A stretch of DNA of 64,000 bases from Azoarcus sp031546845 (GCA_031546845.1 JAVBJT010000001.1:22088-86087); one strand, 5' to 3'; positions 16,939 through 26,426 are shown, counted from the first letter of the stretch. The notes: generated by a model not told the origin, from the letters alone. Program-made: numbers and translations.

Positions 16939-17661
16939 TCAGAGGCGGAAGTGCTCGCCGAGATAGACCTGGCGAACCTGCTCGTTGTCGATGATCTCTT
17001 CGGGGCGACCGCTGGCAAGCATGCGCCCTTCGCTGATGATATAGGCACGGTCACAAATGCCAAGCGTTTCGCGCACGTTGTGGTCGGTAATCAACACGCC
17101 GATATCGCGTTCCTTGAGAAAGTGGATAATCTTCTGGATATCGAGCACGGCGATCGGATCGACGCCGGCAAAGGGTTCATCAAGCAGGATCAGGCGCGGG
17201 TCGGTGGCCAGCGCACGGGCGATCTCGCAGCGTCGGCGCTCGCCACCGGACAGCGAAATGGCCGTGTTGTCGCGCAGGTGGGCGATGCCCAGCTCTTCCA
17301 GCAGTTGTTCGAGACGTTCGGCACTGCGCTTTGCGTCGAGTTTTTGCAGTTCCAGCACCGCGCGGATGTTTTCCGCCACGGTGAGCTTGCGAAACACGCT
17401 CATTTCCTGCGGAAGATAGGACAAACCGAGGCGGGCGCGGGCGTGAATCGGCAGGTGGGTAAGGCGGGCATCGTCGAGCGTGATTTCGCCGCCGTCGGCG
17501 CGCACGAGGCCGACGATCATGTAAAAGCAGGTCGTCTTGCCCGCACCGTTGGGGCCGAGCAGGCCCACGACCTCGCCCGAGCCGATCTCGAAACCAACGT
17601 CGTGCACCACGGTACGCGCCTTGTAGCGCTTGTGCAGGCCGGCGACTTTAAGCAGATTCAT
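16939..17661 (-). CDS. lptB: LPS export ABC transporter ATP-binding protein LptB
   Basis: Cytoplasmic ATPase of the LptB2FGC complex that extracts lipopolysaccharide from the inner membrane. 240 residues with Walker A GPNGAGKTT (about 36-44), the Q-loop LPQEMSVFRKLTVAENI, signature LSGGERRRCEIARAL, Walker B LILLDEPFAGVDPIAV and switch His in ITDHNVRETL. In many relatives lptC and lptA precede it; here recX precedes it and overlaps it by 14 bases, so lptA and lptC must be elsewhere. Confidence 0.96.
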   Translation of the reverse strand: MNLLKVAGLHKRYKARTVVHDVGFEIGSGEVVGLLGPNGAGKTTCFYMIVGLVRADGGEITLDDARLTHLPIHARARLGLSYLPQEMSVFRKLTVAENIRAVLELQKLDAKRSAERLEQLLEELGIAHLRDNTAISLSGGERRRCEIARALATDPRLILLDEPFAGVDPIAVLDIQKIIHFLKERDIGVLITDHNVRETLGICDRAYIISEGRMLASGRPEEIIDNEQVRQVYLGEHFRL

Positions 17662-18118
17662 CGGGGAGTCCAGTCAACAGCGCTGTCAACGGTGCCTTCA
17701 ACAGCGCGCGAATCGTTTCGGACGAAAAACCACGGGTTTGCAGGAAGCGCGCCTGGCGCGCCCATTCGCGCGCATCGGCGGGCGGCGCACCGAACTTCGC
17801 CCGCCACACCGCGCAGGCGCGTTCCCGTTCGGTTTCAGCACAGCCGGCGAGCGCCTCGTCGGCGGTATCGCGGTCGATACCGCGCCGCGCCAGTTCGGCG
17901 CGCAGCCGCGCCGCGCCGAAACGGCTCGCCTTGCCGCGCACCCAAGCCTCGGCAAAACGCGGGTCGGATAGCAGGCCGAGCTCGGTCATACGGGTAAGCG
18001 TGTCATCGATTTCTTCCGCGCTGCCGTGGTCCGCAAGCTTGCGCGCCAGTTCCGCACTGGAATGCTCCCGGCGTGCCAAGTGGCGGATGGCGCGTTCGCG
18101 CAGGCTTGGGCCGCTCAT
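17648..18118 (-). CDS. recX: RecA regulator RecX
   Basis: Modulates the RecA filament and inhibits RecA recombinase and coprotease activity. 156 residues made of helical repeats: LRERAIRHLARREHSSAELARKL, ALAGCAETERERACAVWRAKFG and ARFLQTRGFSSETIRALLK, the last being the conserved RecX C-terminal signature. It follows recA by 17 bases, the usual pairing, and overlaps lptB. Confidence 0.93.
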   Translation of the reverse strand: MSGPSLRERAIRHLARREHSSAELARKLADHGSAEEIDDTLTRMTELGLLSDPRFAEAWVRGKASRFGAARLRAELARRGIDRDTADEALAGCAETERERACAVWRAKFGAPPADAREWARQARFLQTRGFSSETIRALLKAPLTALLTGLPDESA

Positions 18119-18135
18119 GGCCGGCGCGTCCGTCG

Positions 18136-19170
<1,035 letters not shown>

Positions 19171-19198
19171 GTCCTGTCCTTGCTGAGTGGAGCGCGAA

Positions 19199-19798
19199 TT
19201 ATGGCACAGTGCTTGCTGGGTTTGCGTTCCCCCCCAAGCCTCCTTTCTCGTCCCCTTCCAAGCCGCCGGAAGCACCCCTTTCAGCACCTGCGAAACCGGC
19301 CGCACGCGCGGCGTCGATCACCGCCCGCAGCGCGAAAACCACCGTCTGGCGGCGTACCGCCTGGCGGTCGCCGTCGAAATGCCGGGCGACAACCCGCACT
19401 CCGCCGTCGTGCGTGCCCCAGCCGATGAATACCGTGCCGACCGGCTTCGCCGGGCTGCCGCCGCCCGGGCCGGCAACGCCGGAAACGGCCACGGCGATTT
19501 GCGCCTTGCTGTGGCACAAGGCGCCCACCACCATCTCCGTCACCGTCGCCGCGCTGACCGCGCCGTGCTCGGCCAGGGTCGTCTCGGCAACGCCGAGCAG
19601 ATCGTGCTTAGCCGCGTTGGAGTACGTCACGAAACCGCGCTCGAACCATTCCGAACTCCCCGCCGTCGCCGTGACCACCTGCGCGATCCAGCCGCCGGTG
19701 CAGGATTCCGCCGTTGCCAGCAGCCAGCCGCGCCGACACAGCGCCGCGCCCAGTTCGCGCGAGAGCGTTTCGAGTTCGGTTTCCATCATGGCGTCCAT
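19199..19798 (-). CDS. pncC: CinA-type nicotinamide-nucleotide amidohydrolase PncC
   Basis: Deamidates nicotinamide mononucleotide to nicotinate mononucleotide in pyridine nucleotide salvage. About 199 residues, single CinA C-terminal domain, with LLATAESCTGGWIA (the catalytic Ser region), VTYSNAAKHDLLGV, GAVSAATVTEMVVGAL and AVSGVAGPGGGSPAKPVGTVFIGW. The last ~30 residues (GAERGASGGLEGDEKGGLGGNA) are a low-complexity tail not part of the domain. It is four bases after pgpA and is the usual partner upstream of recA. Confidence 0.93.
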   Translation of the reverse strand: MDAMMETELETLSRELGAALCRRGWLLATAESCTGGWIAQVVTATAGSSEWFERGFVTYSNAAKHDLLGVAETTLAEHGAVSAATVTEMVVGALCHSKAQIAVAVSGVAGPGGGSPAKPVGTVFIGWGTHDGGVRVVARHFDGDRQAVRRQTVVFALRAVIDAARAAGFAGAERGASGGLEGDEKGGLGGNANPASTVP

Positions 19799-19802
19799 AG
19801 CG

Positions 19803-20282
19803 TCAGCCCAGGAAATGCACGAGAACCGCCAGTATCAATACGGTATAGCCAGCAGCGAGAAGGTCGTCGAGCATGACGGCGAAACCGCCACTAAGCTGAC
19901 TGTCGGCCCAACGTATCGGCTGCGGCTTGACGATGTCGAAGAAGCGGAACAAGGCCACCGCCACGCCTTGCCAGACAAGCGTCTTAGGTGTGAGCAGCAG
20001 TACCAGCCAGGTGGCGACCATCTCGTCCCAGACGATCGCGCCGTGGTCGGGCACGCCAAGCGCGTGGCCAGTGCGTTCGGCGGCGATGATGCCAGCGATG
20101 AATAGGCTGGCGAGCAGCGCGAGGAACACCCCGTCGGACAGCGGCGCGCTGAGCAGCGGATAGAGCAGCCACGCCAGCAAAGTGCCGAACGTACCGGGCG
20201 CTTTCGGTGCGAGACCGGCGCCGAAGCCGAGCGAAATGAAATGGGCGGGGTGGCTGAGCAGCAGACGGGCGGTCGGGCGCAT
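19803..20282 (-). CDS. pgpA: Phosphatidylglycerophosphatase A
   Basis: Inner-membrane enzyme that dephosphorylates phosphatidylglycerophosphate to phosphatidylglycerol. ATG 20282 (MRPTARLLLSHPAHFISLGFGAGLAPKAPGTFGT) matches the family start; the frame continues upstream only into thiL. About 159 residues with the signature GFGAGLAPKAPGTFGTLLAW, VWDEMVATW (acidic metal-binding residues) and RFFDIVKPQPIRWAD, plus three to four TM helices. Lies 34 bases after thiL. Confidence 0.94.
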   Translation of the reverse strand: MRPTARLLLSHPAHFISLGFGAGLAPKAPGTFGTLLAWLLYPLLSAPLSDGVFLALLASLFIAGIIAAERTGHALGVPDHGAIVWDEMVATWLVLLLTPKTLVWQGVAVALFRFFDIVKPQPIRWADSQLSGGFAVMLDDLLAAGYTVLILAVLVHFLG

Positions 20283-20316
20283 ATCGGGTCGGGTGAAATA
20301 AATCAGGTGAGATGAA

Positions 20317-21276
20317 TCAGGCAAAGTGGTCGTAACCGGAAAACATGGGCCGCGACAGATCACCGTCGCCCGCGCGCAGCAGTATTTCACCAGCGGCGGC
20401 GGTCATCGCCCCAATGCGCGTCAGCGGCAAGGCAAGACGGGCGCCGATGGCCTCGATGGCCGGGCGGTGTGCCGGCGCGGCGGTAAATAACAGTTCGTAA
20501 TCGTCGCCGCCGGCAAGCACACAGCGGCGGACGAGCGCCTCATCCGCGCAGGCCGCCAGCGGCAGGGCCAACGGCAAGGCGTCGAGCTCTACGATGGCGC
20601 CGGTGCCGGCGCGTTCCAGAATGTGGCCGAGATCGCCCAGCAGGCCGTCGGACACATCGAGCATCGCGCTGGCCAGCCCGCGCAGCGCCAGCCCAAGCTC
20701 AACACGCGGCTGCGGCCAGTGCAAGGCATCGAGGCAGCGCGCGCGCAAACCGGAGGCCAGCGCCGCTTCGCCACGCAACTGTGCAAGGCCGAGGGCGGCC
20801 AGCCCAGGCTGGCCAGAAACCCACACATCGTCCTCCGCGTGCGCCCCGGCGCGGGTAATGGCTTGGCCCGTGGGAACTTCGCCGGCAATGGTAACGCCGA
20901 GCGTGAGCGGACCGCGCGTCGTGTCGCCGCCGACCAGATCGACGCCATAGCGCGCAGCGCAGTCGAAAAAACCGCCGGCAAACGCGCCAACCCAGCCCTC
21001 GTCCGCCGCCGGTAGCGCGAGCGCGAGCAGCGCCCAGCGCGGCTCCGCCCCCATTGCCGCCAGGTCCGACACATTGACCGCGAGCGCCTTCCAGCCCAGC
21101 GCATGCGGATCGGCGTCGGCGAAAAAATGTGTGCCGGCCACCAACATGTCGGTCGAGATCGCCAACTGCATGCCGGCGCGCGGCCGCAGCAACGCGGCAT
21201 CGTCGCCCACGCCGAGATCGCTATGCGTGACCGGGCGGGTGAAATGACGGCGGATGAGGTCGAACTCGGAAGGCAT
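20317..21276 (-). CDS. thiL: Thiamine-monophosphate kinase
   Basis: Final step of thiamine diphosphate synthesis: ATP-dependent phosphorylation of thiamine monophosphate. 319 residues with the N-terminal FDLIRRHF, the Mg-binding GVGDDAALLRP, ISTDMLVAGTHFF, KALAVNVSDLAAMGAEPRW and LVGGDTTRGP, followed by MLDVSDGLLGDLGHIL and AGGDDYELLFTA, all hallmarks of ThiL/PurM-fold kinases. It is the first gene of the minus-strand block that continues to hprK. Confidence 0.96.
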   Translation of the reverse strand: MPSEFDLIRRHFTRPVTHSDLGVGDDAALLRPRAGMQLAISTDMLVAGTHFFADADPHALGWKALAVNVSDLAAMGAEPRWALLALALPAADEGWVGAFAGGFFDCAARYGVDLVGGDTTRGPLTLGVTIAGEVPTGQAITRAGAHAEDDVWVSGQPGLAALGLAQLRGEAALASGLRARCLDALHWPQPRVELGLALRGLASAMLDVSDGLLGDLGHILERAGTGAIVELDALPLALPLAACADEALVRRCVLAGGDDYELLFTAAPAHRPAIEAIGARLALPLTRIGAMTAAAGEILLRAGDGDLSRPMFSGYDHFA

Positions 21277-21607
21277 ATGTGCGGATGGGACGAAAGGGCA
21301 GAACGGAAGAGCGAAGCGGCGAAAACGTACGGGTTATCGGGAAGCAAGCAGCGCGCGCTGGAATGTGCGGACGATGTGGCTAGCGTGTTTTAGTGCCTCG
21401 TTGCGGGCGATTATTTTGCGATACCGTCCTTCGCCCCCCCAGCGTCAAAGGAGGGCAAAACCAAAATTCCTGAAATTTGTTGGGTACAAGGCGGCATGGC
21501 CAGCAAGAAGGCTGGTGTCGACCTTGATGCACTGATTTCAATAAGTCCTGCACGAATTGTAGTTGTCTGCGCCCGGCCAGTCTTGGCGTTACGAGGAAAA
21601 GTAAGCA
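21277..21607. other. Intergenic region between thiL and the secreted deacetylase gene
   Basis: A 331-base divergent gap. No gene, tRNA or clear sigma-70/sigma-54 promoter was recognised. A small open frame on the plus strand (from about 21496) has no family features and overlaps the next gene's start. A ribosome-site-like GAGGA lies about 10 bases before the ATG at 21608. Confidence 0.45.
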
Positions 21608-24094
21608 ATGAGAAACATCTTGGGCCTGTCCGTATCAGCCATATTGGCTGCTGCGATTCTCGCAATGCCCAGCGGAGAAAGTAAAGCGGAAGAAACAGGA
21701 ACCCGCCAGGCCGTCAGTGCCCGCACACAAAGCAATACCGCTTTGTTTCAGAGCAGCAGTGGTGAGCAGTGCAATGGTACGAGTCTTGTGTCCGTGGTGG
21801 CGCATCAGGATGACGACATACTGTTCATCGATCCTGGCATTACGGAAGCAGCGCGCGCGGGAGGCTGCGTAACCACGATCTACCTTGTTGGCGGAGCGTC
21901 TGGTGCGGGATTCGATTATGTATCGACGCGCGAGCGGGCTTCTCAGAGCGCCTATGCCCGCATGATGGGCGTCGACTCCAACTGGACGATAGATACCATT
22001 GTTGCCGGTGGTGTGCATCTCATGCGCGCAACACTAACAGCGAGACCGAACGTTGCGATGGTTTACTTGCGGATAAAGGGTGGCGGAGTCCGTGGCGGCA
22101 ATGTACCGCTAGCCAACCTCTTCGATGCAGGAACCACCGAACAATCATGGCCCTACACGAGCCAAGCCGACGGACCGACAAACACATTCACCCGCAGCGT
22201 GCTCGTCGGCACCATCAGAGCATTGATCGAAAGCGCCTCCGCTACAACGGTCTATGCCCTGAATCCAGACGCAATATCTTACGAGGAACATCCCGACCAC
22301 ATCTATTCGGCGCGCGTCACGCGCGAGGCCCTTCGTAATGTCAGCCTGAATCTCAACGTCGCTTACCATGAAACCTACCCGACGGGCGGAGAAGTGCCCA
22401 ACGTGGCTCCAAGCGCCGTGCAATTGGCGCGCGACGTGGTAGGAACCTATTTCGACAAGGAAGGCGGCGGCTATATCGGTGAAGCTGCCTTCGGCGAGCA
22501 CCAGTACAACGGCAACTGGATCGCGCGCCGGCGGTTCAAGACAGCAAAGGCGCTCGATACGACGCCCACGGTAAGCCCAGTGCCAGCTCCAATCGTCAAC
22601 ATGCAGACTCAGCAGTGCCTGCAATCGATGGGGTCTGGCAAGGCGCCTGCTCTGAATGGGTGTACAGGTCACGACGATCAACTATGGAAGTTTGTTCCCT
22701 CGTCCGAAGCAACCGGGAACATGGGCACCGCTTTGCTTCAGGATTGGTCGGGAAATTGCGTAGCGGCTCGCAATAACGGCCTCGTAGGGGAACCTTGCAG
22801 CAGCGCTGACGTTGCCCAACATTGGACACCCTGGGACTTTGGCAAAATATTCGTCCCCGACAGTAGCGGCAATCGCGGGCGCTGTCTGGACGCCTCGGCG
22901 GTCTCCATGATCGGCGATTGCTCCAGGGGCTATCCGAGCGCGTCACTCTGGACACGCCAAGTGACCAATGTAGGCAGCGATCTCCAGGCTGAAACGGCCA
23001 TGGTGGGGGATGTCACCGGCGATGGAACCATGCGCTTGGTACAAGTGCACCGTCGAGGTGATGGGCCCGGCATCAACATATGGGTGTCATCGCTGTCTGC
23101 CGGCAGCAAAGCCATCCAGTCCGCAAAGTGGTATGACAGTCCGGTGCGTTTTTCAAGTAGTGCGATCACCCCAACCTGCACAGGGGACAAACCATGCTAT
23201 GACCAGACCCGCTATCTCCTGGCCGATTTCGACAATGATGGCAAAGCGGATTTATTGGCGGCCACCCCGGGACAAAATGGCGGCACGGCGTTCTGGTTGT
23301 TCAGGAGCAACGGCAATAGCTTCGCCGCGCCCGTGCTGTGGGCGCAGACGAGTGGCGTATTCGTCTACGATCAGGCCCAGCAATATTTGGAGGGCGATTT
23401 CAACGGCGATGGCAAGACCGATGTCCTGATCGCACATATGCGAGGCGACAGCGGCCTGAACTTATGGGTGATGACCAACAATGCCAACGCGGGTCTGAAT
23501 CCGCCGCAACTTTGGGCCTCCGCTTCCAGCCTGCAGGCGTCCGCCCGGCTTTACAAGGCTAAATTGGACTCGTCAGACCGTACGGGCGTGATTGCGGTCG
23601 ATGCGGTGAATGGATTGCGGCTCTCCACTTTCAAGAGCACTGGCAGCGCATTCGCAAGCACCTACGGCGTCCGGCAGGATGGGTTGTTCGACCCAACGCG
23701 CTCCAGGGTACTTATAGCCAAGTCCAGCAACCAAGCGTTCTCCGATGTATGGGTGTTGCATGCCCGTGCCGACGGCACGGCCATCAATGCATGGGTAATG
23801 AGAGGGGATGCCACCGGCTTTAGCGCGCCTGTGCTGGCGCAAACGATATCGGCCGCCGCTTGGGGCAGTCTGCACGCCTATATACAGAACGATCTACAGG
23901 GGCAGACGATGTTGTTGGTACATCGAGTCGACGCCCCGGTGGGTGAATATAGTTGGCTGACAGGCAGCATGGCCGTCAAGGGCTTGAGACTAACCACCGG
24001 CCTGGATAGCAACGTGCTCGACTACGGCAAGTCGGATTTATTCGAATGGACCGATCTTGCATGGAGAAGCGGGCTCGGCGGAAAGAATCCATAG
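21608..24094 (+). CDS. Exported PIG-L/LmbE-like deacetylase fused to lectin-like and FG-GAP repeat regions
   Basis: An 828-residue protein with a signal peptide (about 1-27). Residues 58-310 form a PIG-L/LmbE deacetylase domain. The family motif AHPDDE appears as AHQDDD (66-70), with a second metal-site motif EEHPDHIYSA (His228, His231). Residues 330-450 contain three ricin-B-like segments with CLQ/CLD and QLW/QHW/SLW features. From about 460 come FG-GAP/VCBS-type units with Asp-rich Ca-binding loops (DVTGDGT, DFDNDGKAD, DFNGDGKTD), as in beta-propeller proteins. The likely role is removing acetyl groups from an extracellular glycan held by the lectin part; the substrate is unknown. It stands alone and is somewhat less GC-rich than its neighbours. 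Cell-surface versus fully secreted location cannot be decided. Confidence 0.87.
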   Translation: MRNILGLSVSAILAAAILAMPSGESKAEETGTRQAVSARTQSNTALFQSSSGEQCNGTSLVSVVAHQDDDILFIDPGITEAARAGGCVTTIYLVGGASGAGFDYVSTRERASQSAYARMMGVDSNWTIDTIVAGGVHLMRATLTARPNVAMVYLRIKGGGVRGGNVPLANLFDAGTTEQSWPYTSQADGPTNTFTRSVLVGTIRALIESASATTVYALNPDAISYEEHPDHIYSARVTREALRNVSLNLNVAYHETYPTGGEVPNVAPSAVQLARDVVGTYFDKEGGGYIGEAAFGEHQYNGNWIARRRFKTAKALDTTPTVSPVPAPIVNMQTQQCLQSMGSGKAPALNGCTGHDDQLWKFVPSSEATGNMGTALLQDWSGNCVAARNNGLVGEPCSSADVAQHWTPWDFGKIFVPDSSGNRGRCLDASAVSMIGDCSRGYPSASLWTRQVTNVGSDLQAETAMVGDVTGDGTMRLVQVHRRGDGPGINIWVSSLSAGSKAIQSAKWYDSPVRFSSSAITPTCTGDKPCYDQTRYLLADFDNDGKADLLAATPGQNGGTAFWLFRSNGNSFAAPVLWAQTSGVFVYDQAQQYLEGDFNGDGKTDVLIAHMRGDSGLNLWVMTNNANAGLNPPQLWASASSLQASARLYKAKLDSSDRTGVIAVDAVNGLRLSTFKSTGSAFASTYGVRQDGLFDPTRSRVLIAKSSNQAFSDVWVLHARADGTAINAWVMRGDATGFSAPVLAQTISAAAWGSLHAYIQNDLQGQTMLLVHRVDAPVGEYSWLTGSMAVKGLRLTTGLDSNVLDYGKSDLFEWTDLAWRSGLGGKNP

Positions 24095-24326
24095 ATTGCT
24101 CCGACTGGGTATCAATGACGAAATGGATCGCTCACGTGATGGGCGGATGGTTCCGGTTGTGATGGGTGCGTAAGCACCCCCGTCAGGTAGACATCCCAGA
24201 ACTTGAGCCCGCAATCGCTGTGATCCTGGGCATGAGCGGCCTTGGAGGTAAGCCGCCCAAGGCGTCGTGCCCGGAAGAACCCGCCTTTACGACGAGCAAT
24301 TTATTCGGAGCGCCGCTCAAAAAATC

Positions 24327-24351
24327 CGACCTTTCCTCTCCGGAAAGGTCG
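24327..24351 (-). terminator. Rho-independent terminator pointing leftwards, with no annotated gene upstream of it
   Basis: Perfect 10-bp stem CGACCTTTCC / GGAAAGGTCG with a 5-base loop. On the minus strand it is followed at once by GATTTTTTG. This is a good intrinsic terminator for minus-strand transcription, yet no minus-strand gene was recognised between it and bfd. On the plus strand, after the deacetylase gene, the stem lacks a T-run. Confidence 0.6.
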
Positions 24352-24480
24352 CGATGCACCTCACACACAGAAATACGGGCACTCCCAAATAGGGACGGCA
24401 TGACCCCGATGCCTGGCTCATTCGGTTTGAGGTGAGCATTAGGCACAGCGGCGCTTGACGTCACCGAAATCAGATGTTGT

Positions 24481-24500
24481 AATAAAAATAATTCGCATTT
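24481..24500 (+). promoter_or_regulatory. Candidate Fur box upstream of bfd-bfr
   Basis: AATAAAAATAATTCGCATTT matches a typical proteobacterial Fur box of the form AATGATAATCATTCTCATTT at 16 of 20 positions by eye. It lies about 130 bases upstream of the bfd start and precedes the iron genes bfd, bfr, tonB, exbB and exbD. Iron-dependent repression by Fur is inferred. Confidence 0.5.
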
Positions 24501-24628
24501 ACGATCTTATTAAGGATTCCTTCCTGTCTCTTGCACTGCGCCGTTCCGCCTGAGGGCGTCTCGCGCGCGAAGCGATGGAGAAGGTAAAGCGGTAGGAAAG
24601 GCAAGAAGTTTTCCGGCGGAGTTAAACT

Positions 24629-24874
24629 ATGTATGTCTGCGTCTGCAATGCGGTAACCGAGCGCGATATTGGCGAGGCTGTCAGTTGCGGCGCTTCCACC
24701 TTGCGCCATTTGCGTCAGGAGTTGGGAGTCGCCGACACCTGCGGCCGTTGTGCCACTCACGCGCGCGACTGCCTGCGCACTGCACTGGCCGGACAAACAT
24801 CGGACGCTGGCGGCCCATGCCTGGGCGGGGCCGCCCGTTCGCTCGCGTTTACTCTTGCCGTGGAGGCCGCATGA
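24629..24874 (+). CDS. bfd: Bacterioferritin-associated ferredoxin
   Basis: Small [2Fe-2S] protein that delivers electrons to bacterioferritin so that stored ferric iron is released. 81 residues. The cluster ligands are the family's CXC-X31-CXXC: Cys4 and Cys6 (MYVCVCNAVTERDI) and Cys38 and Cys41 (VADTCGRC). The helix-turn-helix-like fold residues between them are conserved. The stop overlaps the bacterioferritin start (ATGA), and a Fur-box-like site lies upstream. Confidence 0.95.
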   Translation: MYVCVCNAVTERDIGEAVSCGASTLRHLRQELGVADTCGRCATHARDCLRTALAGQTSDAGGPCLGGAARSLAFTLAVEAA

Positions 24875-25350
24875 AGGGTGATAAGAAGGTAATCCAGTTA
24901 CTCAACAGACAATTGACCAATGAACTGACTGTTATCAACCAGTATTTTCTGCATGCGCGCATGTACAAGAACTGGGGTCTGGTCAAGCTCGGCAAACACG
25001 AATACGAAGAATCCATCGAGGAGATGCGGCATGCCGACAAGCTGATCGAGCGCGTGCTGTTCCTGGATGGGCTGCCCAATCTGCAAAACCTCAACAAACT
25101 ACTGATCGGCGAAACCGTGCCCGAGTGTCTGGCGGGCGATCTCAAGCTCGAACAGGGCGCGCGCACGGATCTGATCGAGGCGATTGCGTACTGTGAGTCC
25201 TGTAAGGACTACGTTTCGCGCACGCTGTTGGAGGATTTGCTTGAAGACACCGAAGAGCACATCGACTTTCTTGAAACGCAAATCGGGCTGGTCGAACAGG
25301 TTGGCTTGCAGAACTACCTACAATCCCAGATGGAAACCGCCGGTTCGTGA
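24871..25350 (+). CDS. bfr: Bacterioferritin
   Basis: 24-subunit haem-containing iron store. 159 residues, colinear without gaps with E. coli Bfr from the start MKGDKKVIQLLNRQLTNELTVINQYFLHARM. Haem ligand Met52 and ferroxidase residues Glu18, Glu51, His54, Glu94 and His130 are present. The position equal to E. coli Glu127 is Thr (DTEEH instead of DEEGH), with Glu at the next position. The ATG at 24871 overlaps bfd by four bases. Confidence 0.95.
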   Translation: MKGDKKVIQLLNRQLTNELTVINQYFLHARMYKNWGLVKLGKHEYEESIEEMRHADKLIERVLFLDGLPNLQNLNKLLIGETVPECLAGDLKLEQGARTDLIEAIAYCESCKDYVSRTLLEDLLEDTEEHIDFLETQIGLVEQVGLQNYLQSQMETAGS

Positions 25351-25363
25351 TTCGGGAGCGGCA

Positions 25364-25567
25364 ATGTTCGCAGCCGGGGCCGATCACATCGTGCGCCACA
25401 TGGGCGCACGGGCGATGGGCCACATGCACTTTTCCGCGAACCGGCTCGATGCGCGCCCCATCCGCGCGTTTCCCGTCGGGCGTTTCATACTCTATCTGGG
25501 GGTTGCGGCGATGCTGATGCATGTGGCGATGGGCGCCGCGCTCGCCAGTGTTGCTTCTTGCATATGA
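25364..25567 (+). CDS. Possible small single-TM protein between bfr and tonB
   Basis: 67 codons starting ATG 25364 with GGGAG six bases upstream. The translation is Met/His-rich at the N-terminus (VRHMGARAMGHMHF) and ends in a hydrophobic segment (FILYLGVAAMLMHVAMGAALASVA). It lies 13 bases after bfr in the same direction. No family is recognised. It may be a small iron-related membrane protein or a chance open frame. Confidence 0.35.
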   Translation: MFAAGADHIVRHMGARAMGHMHFSANRLDARPIRAFPVGRFILYLGVAAMLMHVAMGAALASVASCI

Positions 25568-25616
25568 GCATGCGGCCGTTGTTGTCGTTTCCGCTCGCAT
25601 CCCGGGTTGCCAACCG

Positions 25617-26426
25617 GTGAATGTTGCCGCCATTCGCATCGGCATGCCCCCGCCTGCGCTATTGCCGCGCGCGCGGGAAAATGCCGCGCGAGCCGCGTGG
25701 CGGGTCCATGCCGGCGTGCGGCCGTCACGCTTCGGGCGCGCGGCGCTGGCCGTGGCGGTGATCGCGGCGCACGCCGCTGGCGTGGCCGGTTTGATTTATC
25801 TCGGTTTGCACACCGTTATCCCCGACATGACGGCGACCAGCCCGCGACCGATCGAAGTTGCTTTTATCGCGCCGCAGGAGCGGGCTGTGCCGCAGCCTCC
25901 CCAGCCCGCGCCGCCGCAACCGGTGAAGGTAGAAACGCCGCCACCGGTAAAACCAAAAAAGACGCCGCCCAAGCCCGTTCCTGTCGTGGAACCGCTCAAG
26001 GCGCCGCCACAGGCGATTTCCGAACCGAAGCCCGAACCGCCCGCCGAGGCCGCGCCCGTGGCCGAAACCGCACCGCCAGCCGCACCCGCTGTGCAGGCTG
26101 CTCCGTCGGCTGCCGCCGGCCCGGCGGAGGCCGCGCCGGTTACGGCGGCCCGCTTCGATGCCGACTATCTGCACAATCCCGCACCGACGTATCCCGCGCT
26201 GTCCCGCCGCATGCGCGAGGAAGGGCGGGTGTTGTTGCGGGTACTGGTGTCCGCGCTGGGGGCGCCGGTGCGCGTCGAACTGGCGCGCAGTTCAAGTTCG
26301 AGCCGCCTCGACGAGGCCGCCCGCGAGGCCGTGGGCCGCTGGCGCTTCGTGCCCGCCCGCCGGGGCGAGCAGGCCGTCGAAGCCTGGGTGCAAGTGCCCA
26401 TCGTGTTCAATCTGGAAGGGAAATAA
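25617..26426 (+). CDS. tonB: TonB energy-transducing protein
   Basis: Spans the periplasm and couples the ExbB-ExbD proton-driven motor to outer-membrane receptors for iron chelates and vitamin B12. The start is uncertain: GTG 25617 or ATG 25644 (MPPPALLPRARE) are the best options; the frame is open from 25521. Features: a TM anchor (AALAVAVIAAHAAGVAGLIYLG), a long Pro/Lys-rich linker (PPQPVKVETPPPVKPKKTPPKPVPVVEP), and the C-terminal TonB domain YPALSRRMREEGRVLLRVLVSALG...WRFVPARRGEQAVEAWVQVPIVF. exbB follows after four bases. Confidence 0.92.
   Translation: MNVAAIRIGMPPPALLPRARENAARAAWRVHAGVRPSRFGRAALAVAVIAAHAAGVAGLIYLGLHTVIPDMTATSPRPIEVAFIAPQERAVPQPPQPAPPQPVKVETPPPVKPKKTPPKPVPVVEPLKAPPQAISEPKPEPPAEAAPVAETAPPAAPAVQAAPSAAAGPAEAAPVTAARFDADYLHNPAPTYPALSRRMREEGRVLLRVLVSALGAPVRVELARSSSSSRLDEAAREAVGRWRFVPARRGEQAVEAWVQVPIVFNLEGK

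Larger units (their letters stand above)
24095..24628. other. Intergenic region with orphan hairpin and Fur-box candidate
   Basis: 534 bases. An open frame at 24166-24435 (plus) and one at 24183-24464 (minus) overlap each other and resemble no family. Recognisable items are the hairpin at 24327-24351 and the Fur-box-like sequence at 24481-24500 upstream of bfd. Confidence 0.45.

Noticed and set aside
24166..24464. Overlapping open frames on both strands (89 and 93 codons)
   Set aside because: They overlap in opposite directions, have no family resemblance, and contain the terminator-like hairpin.
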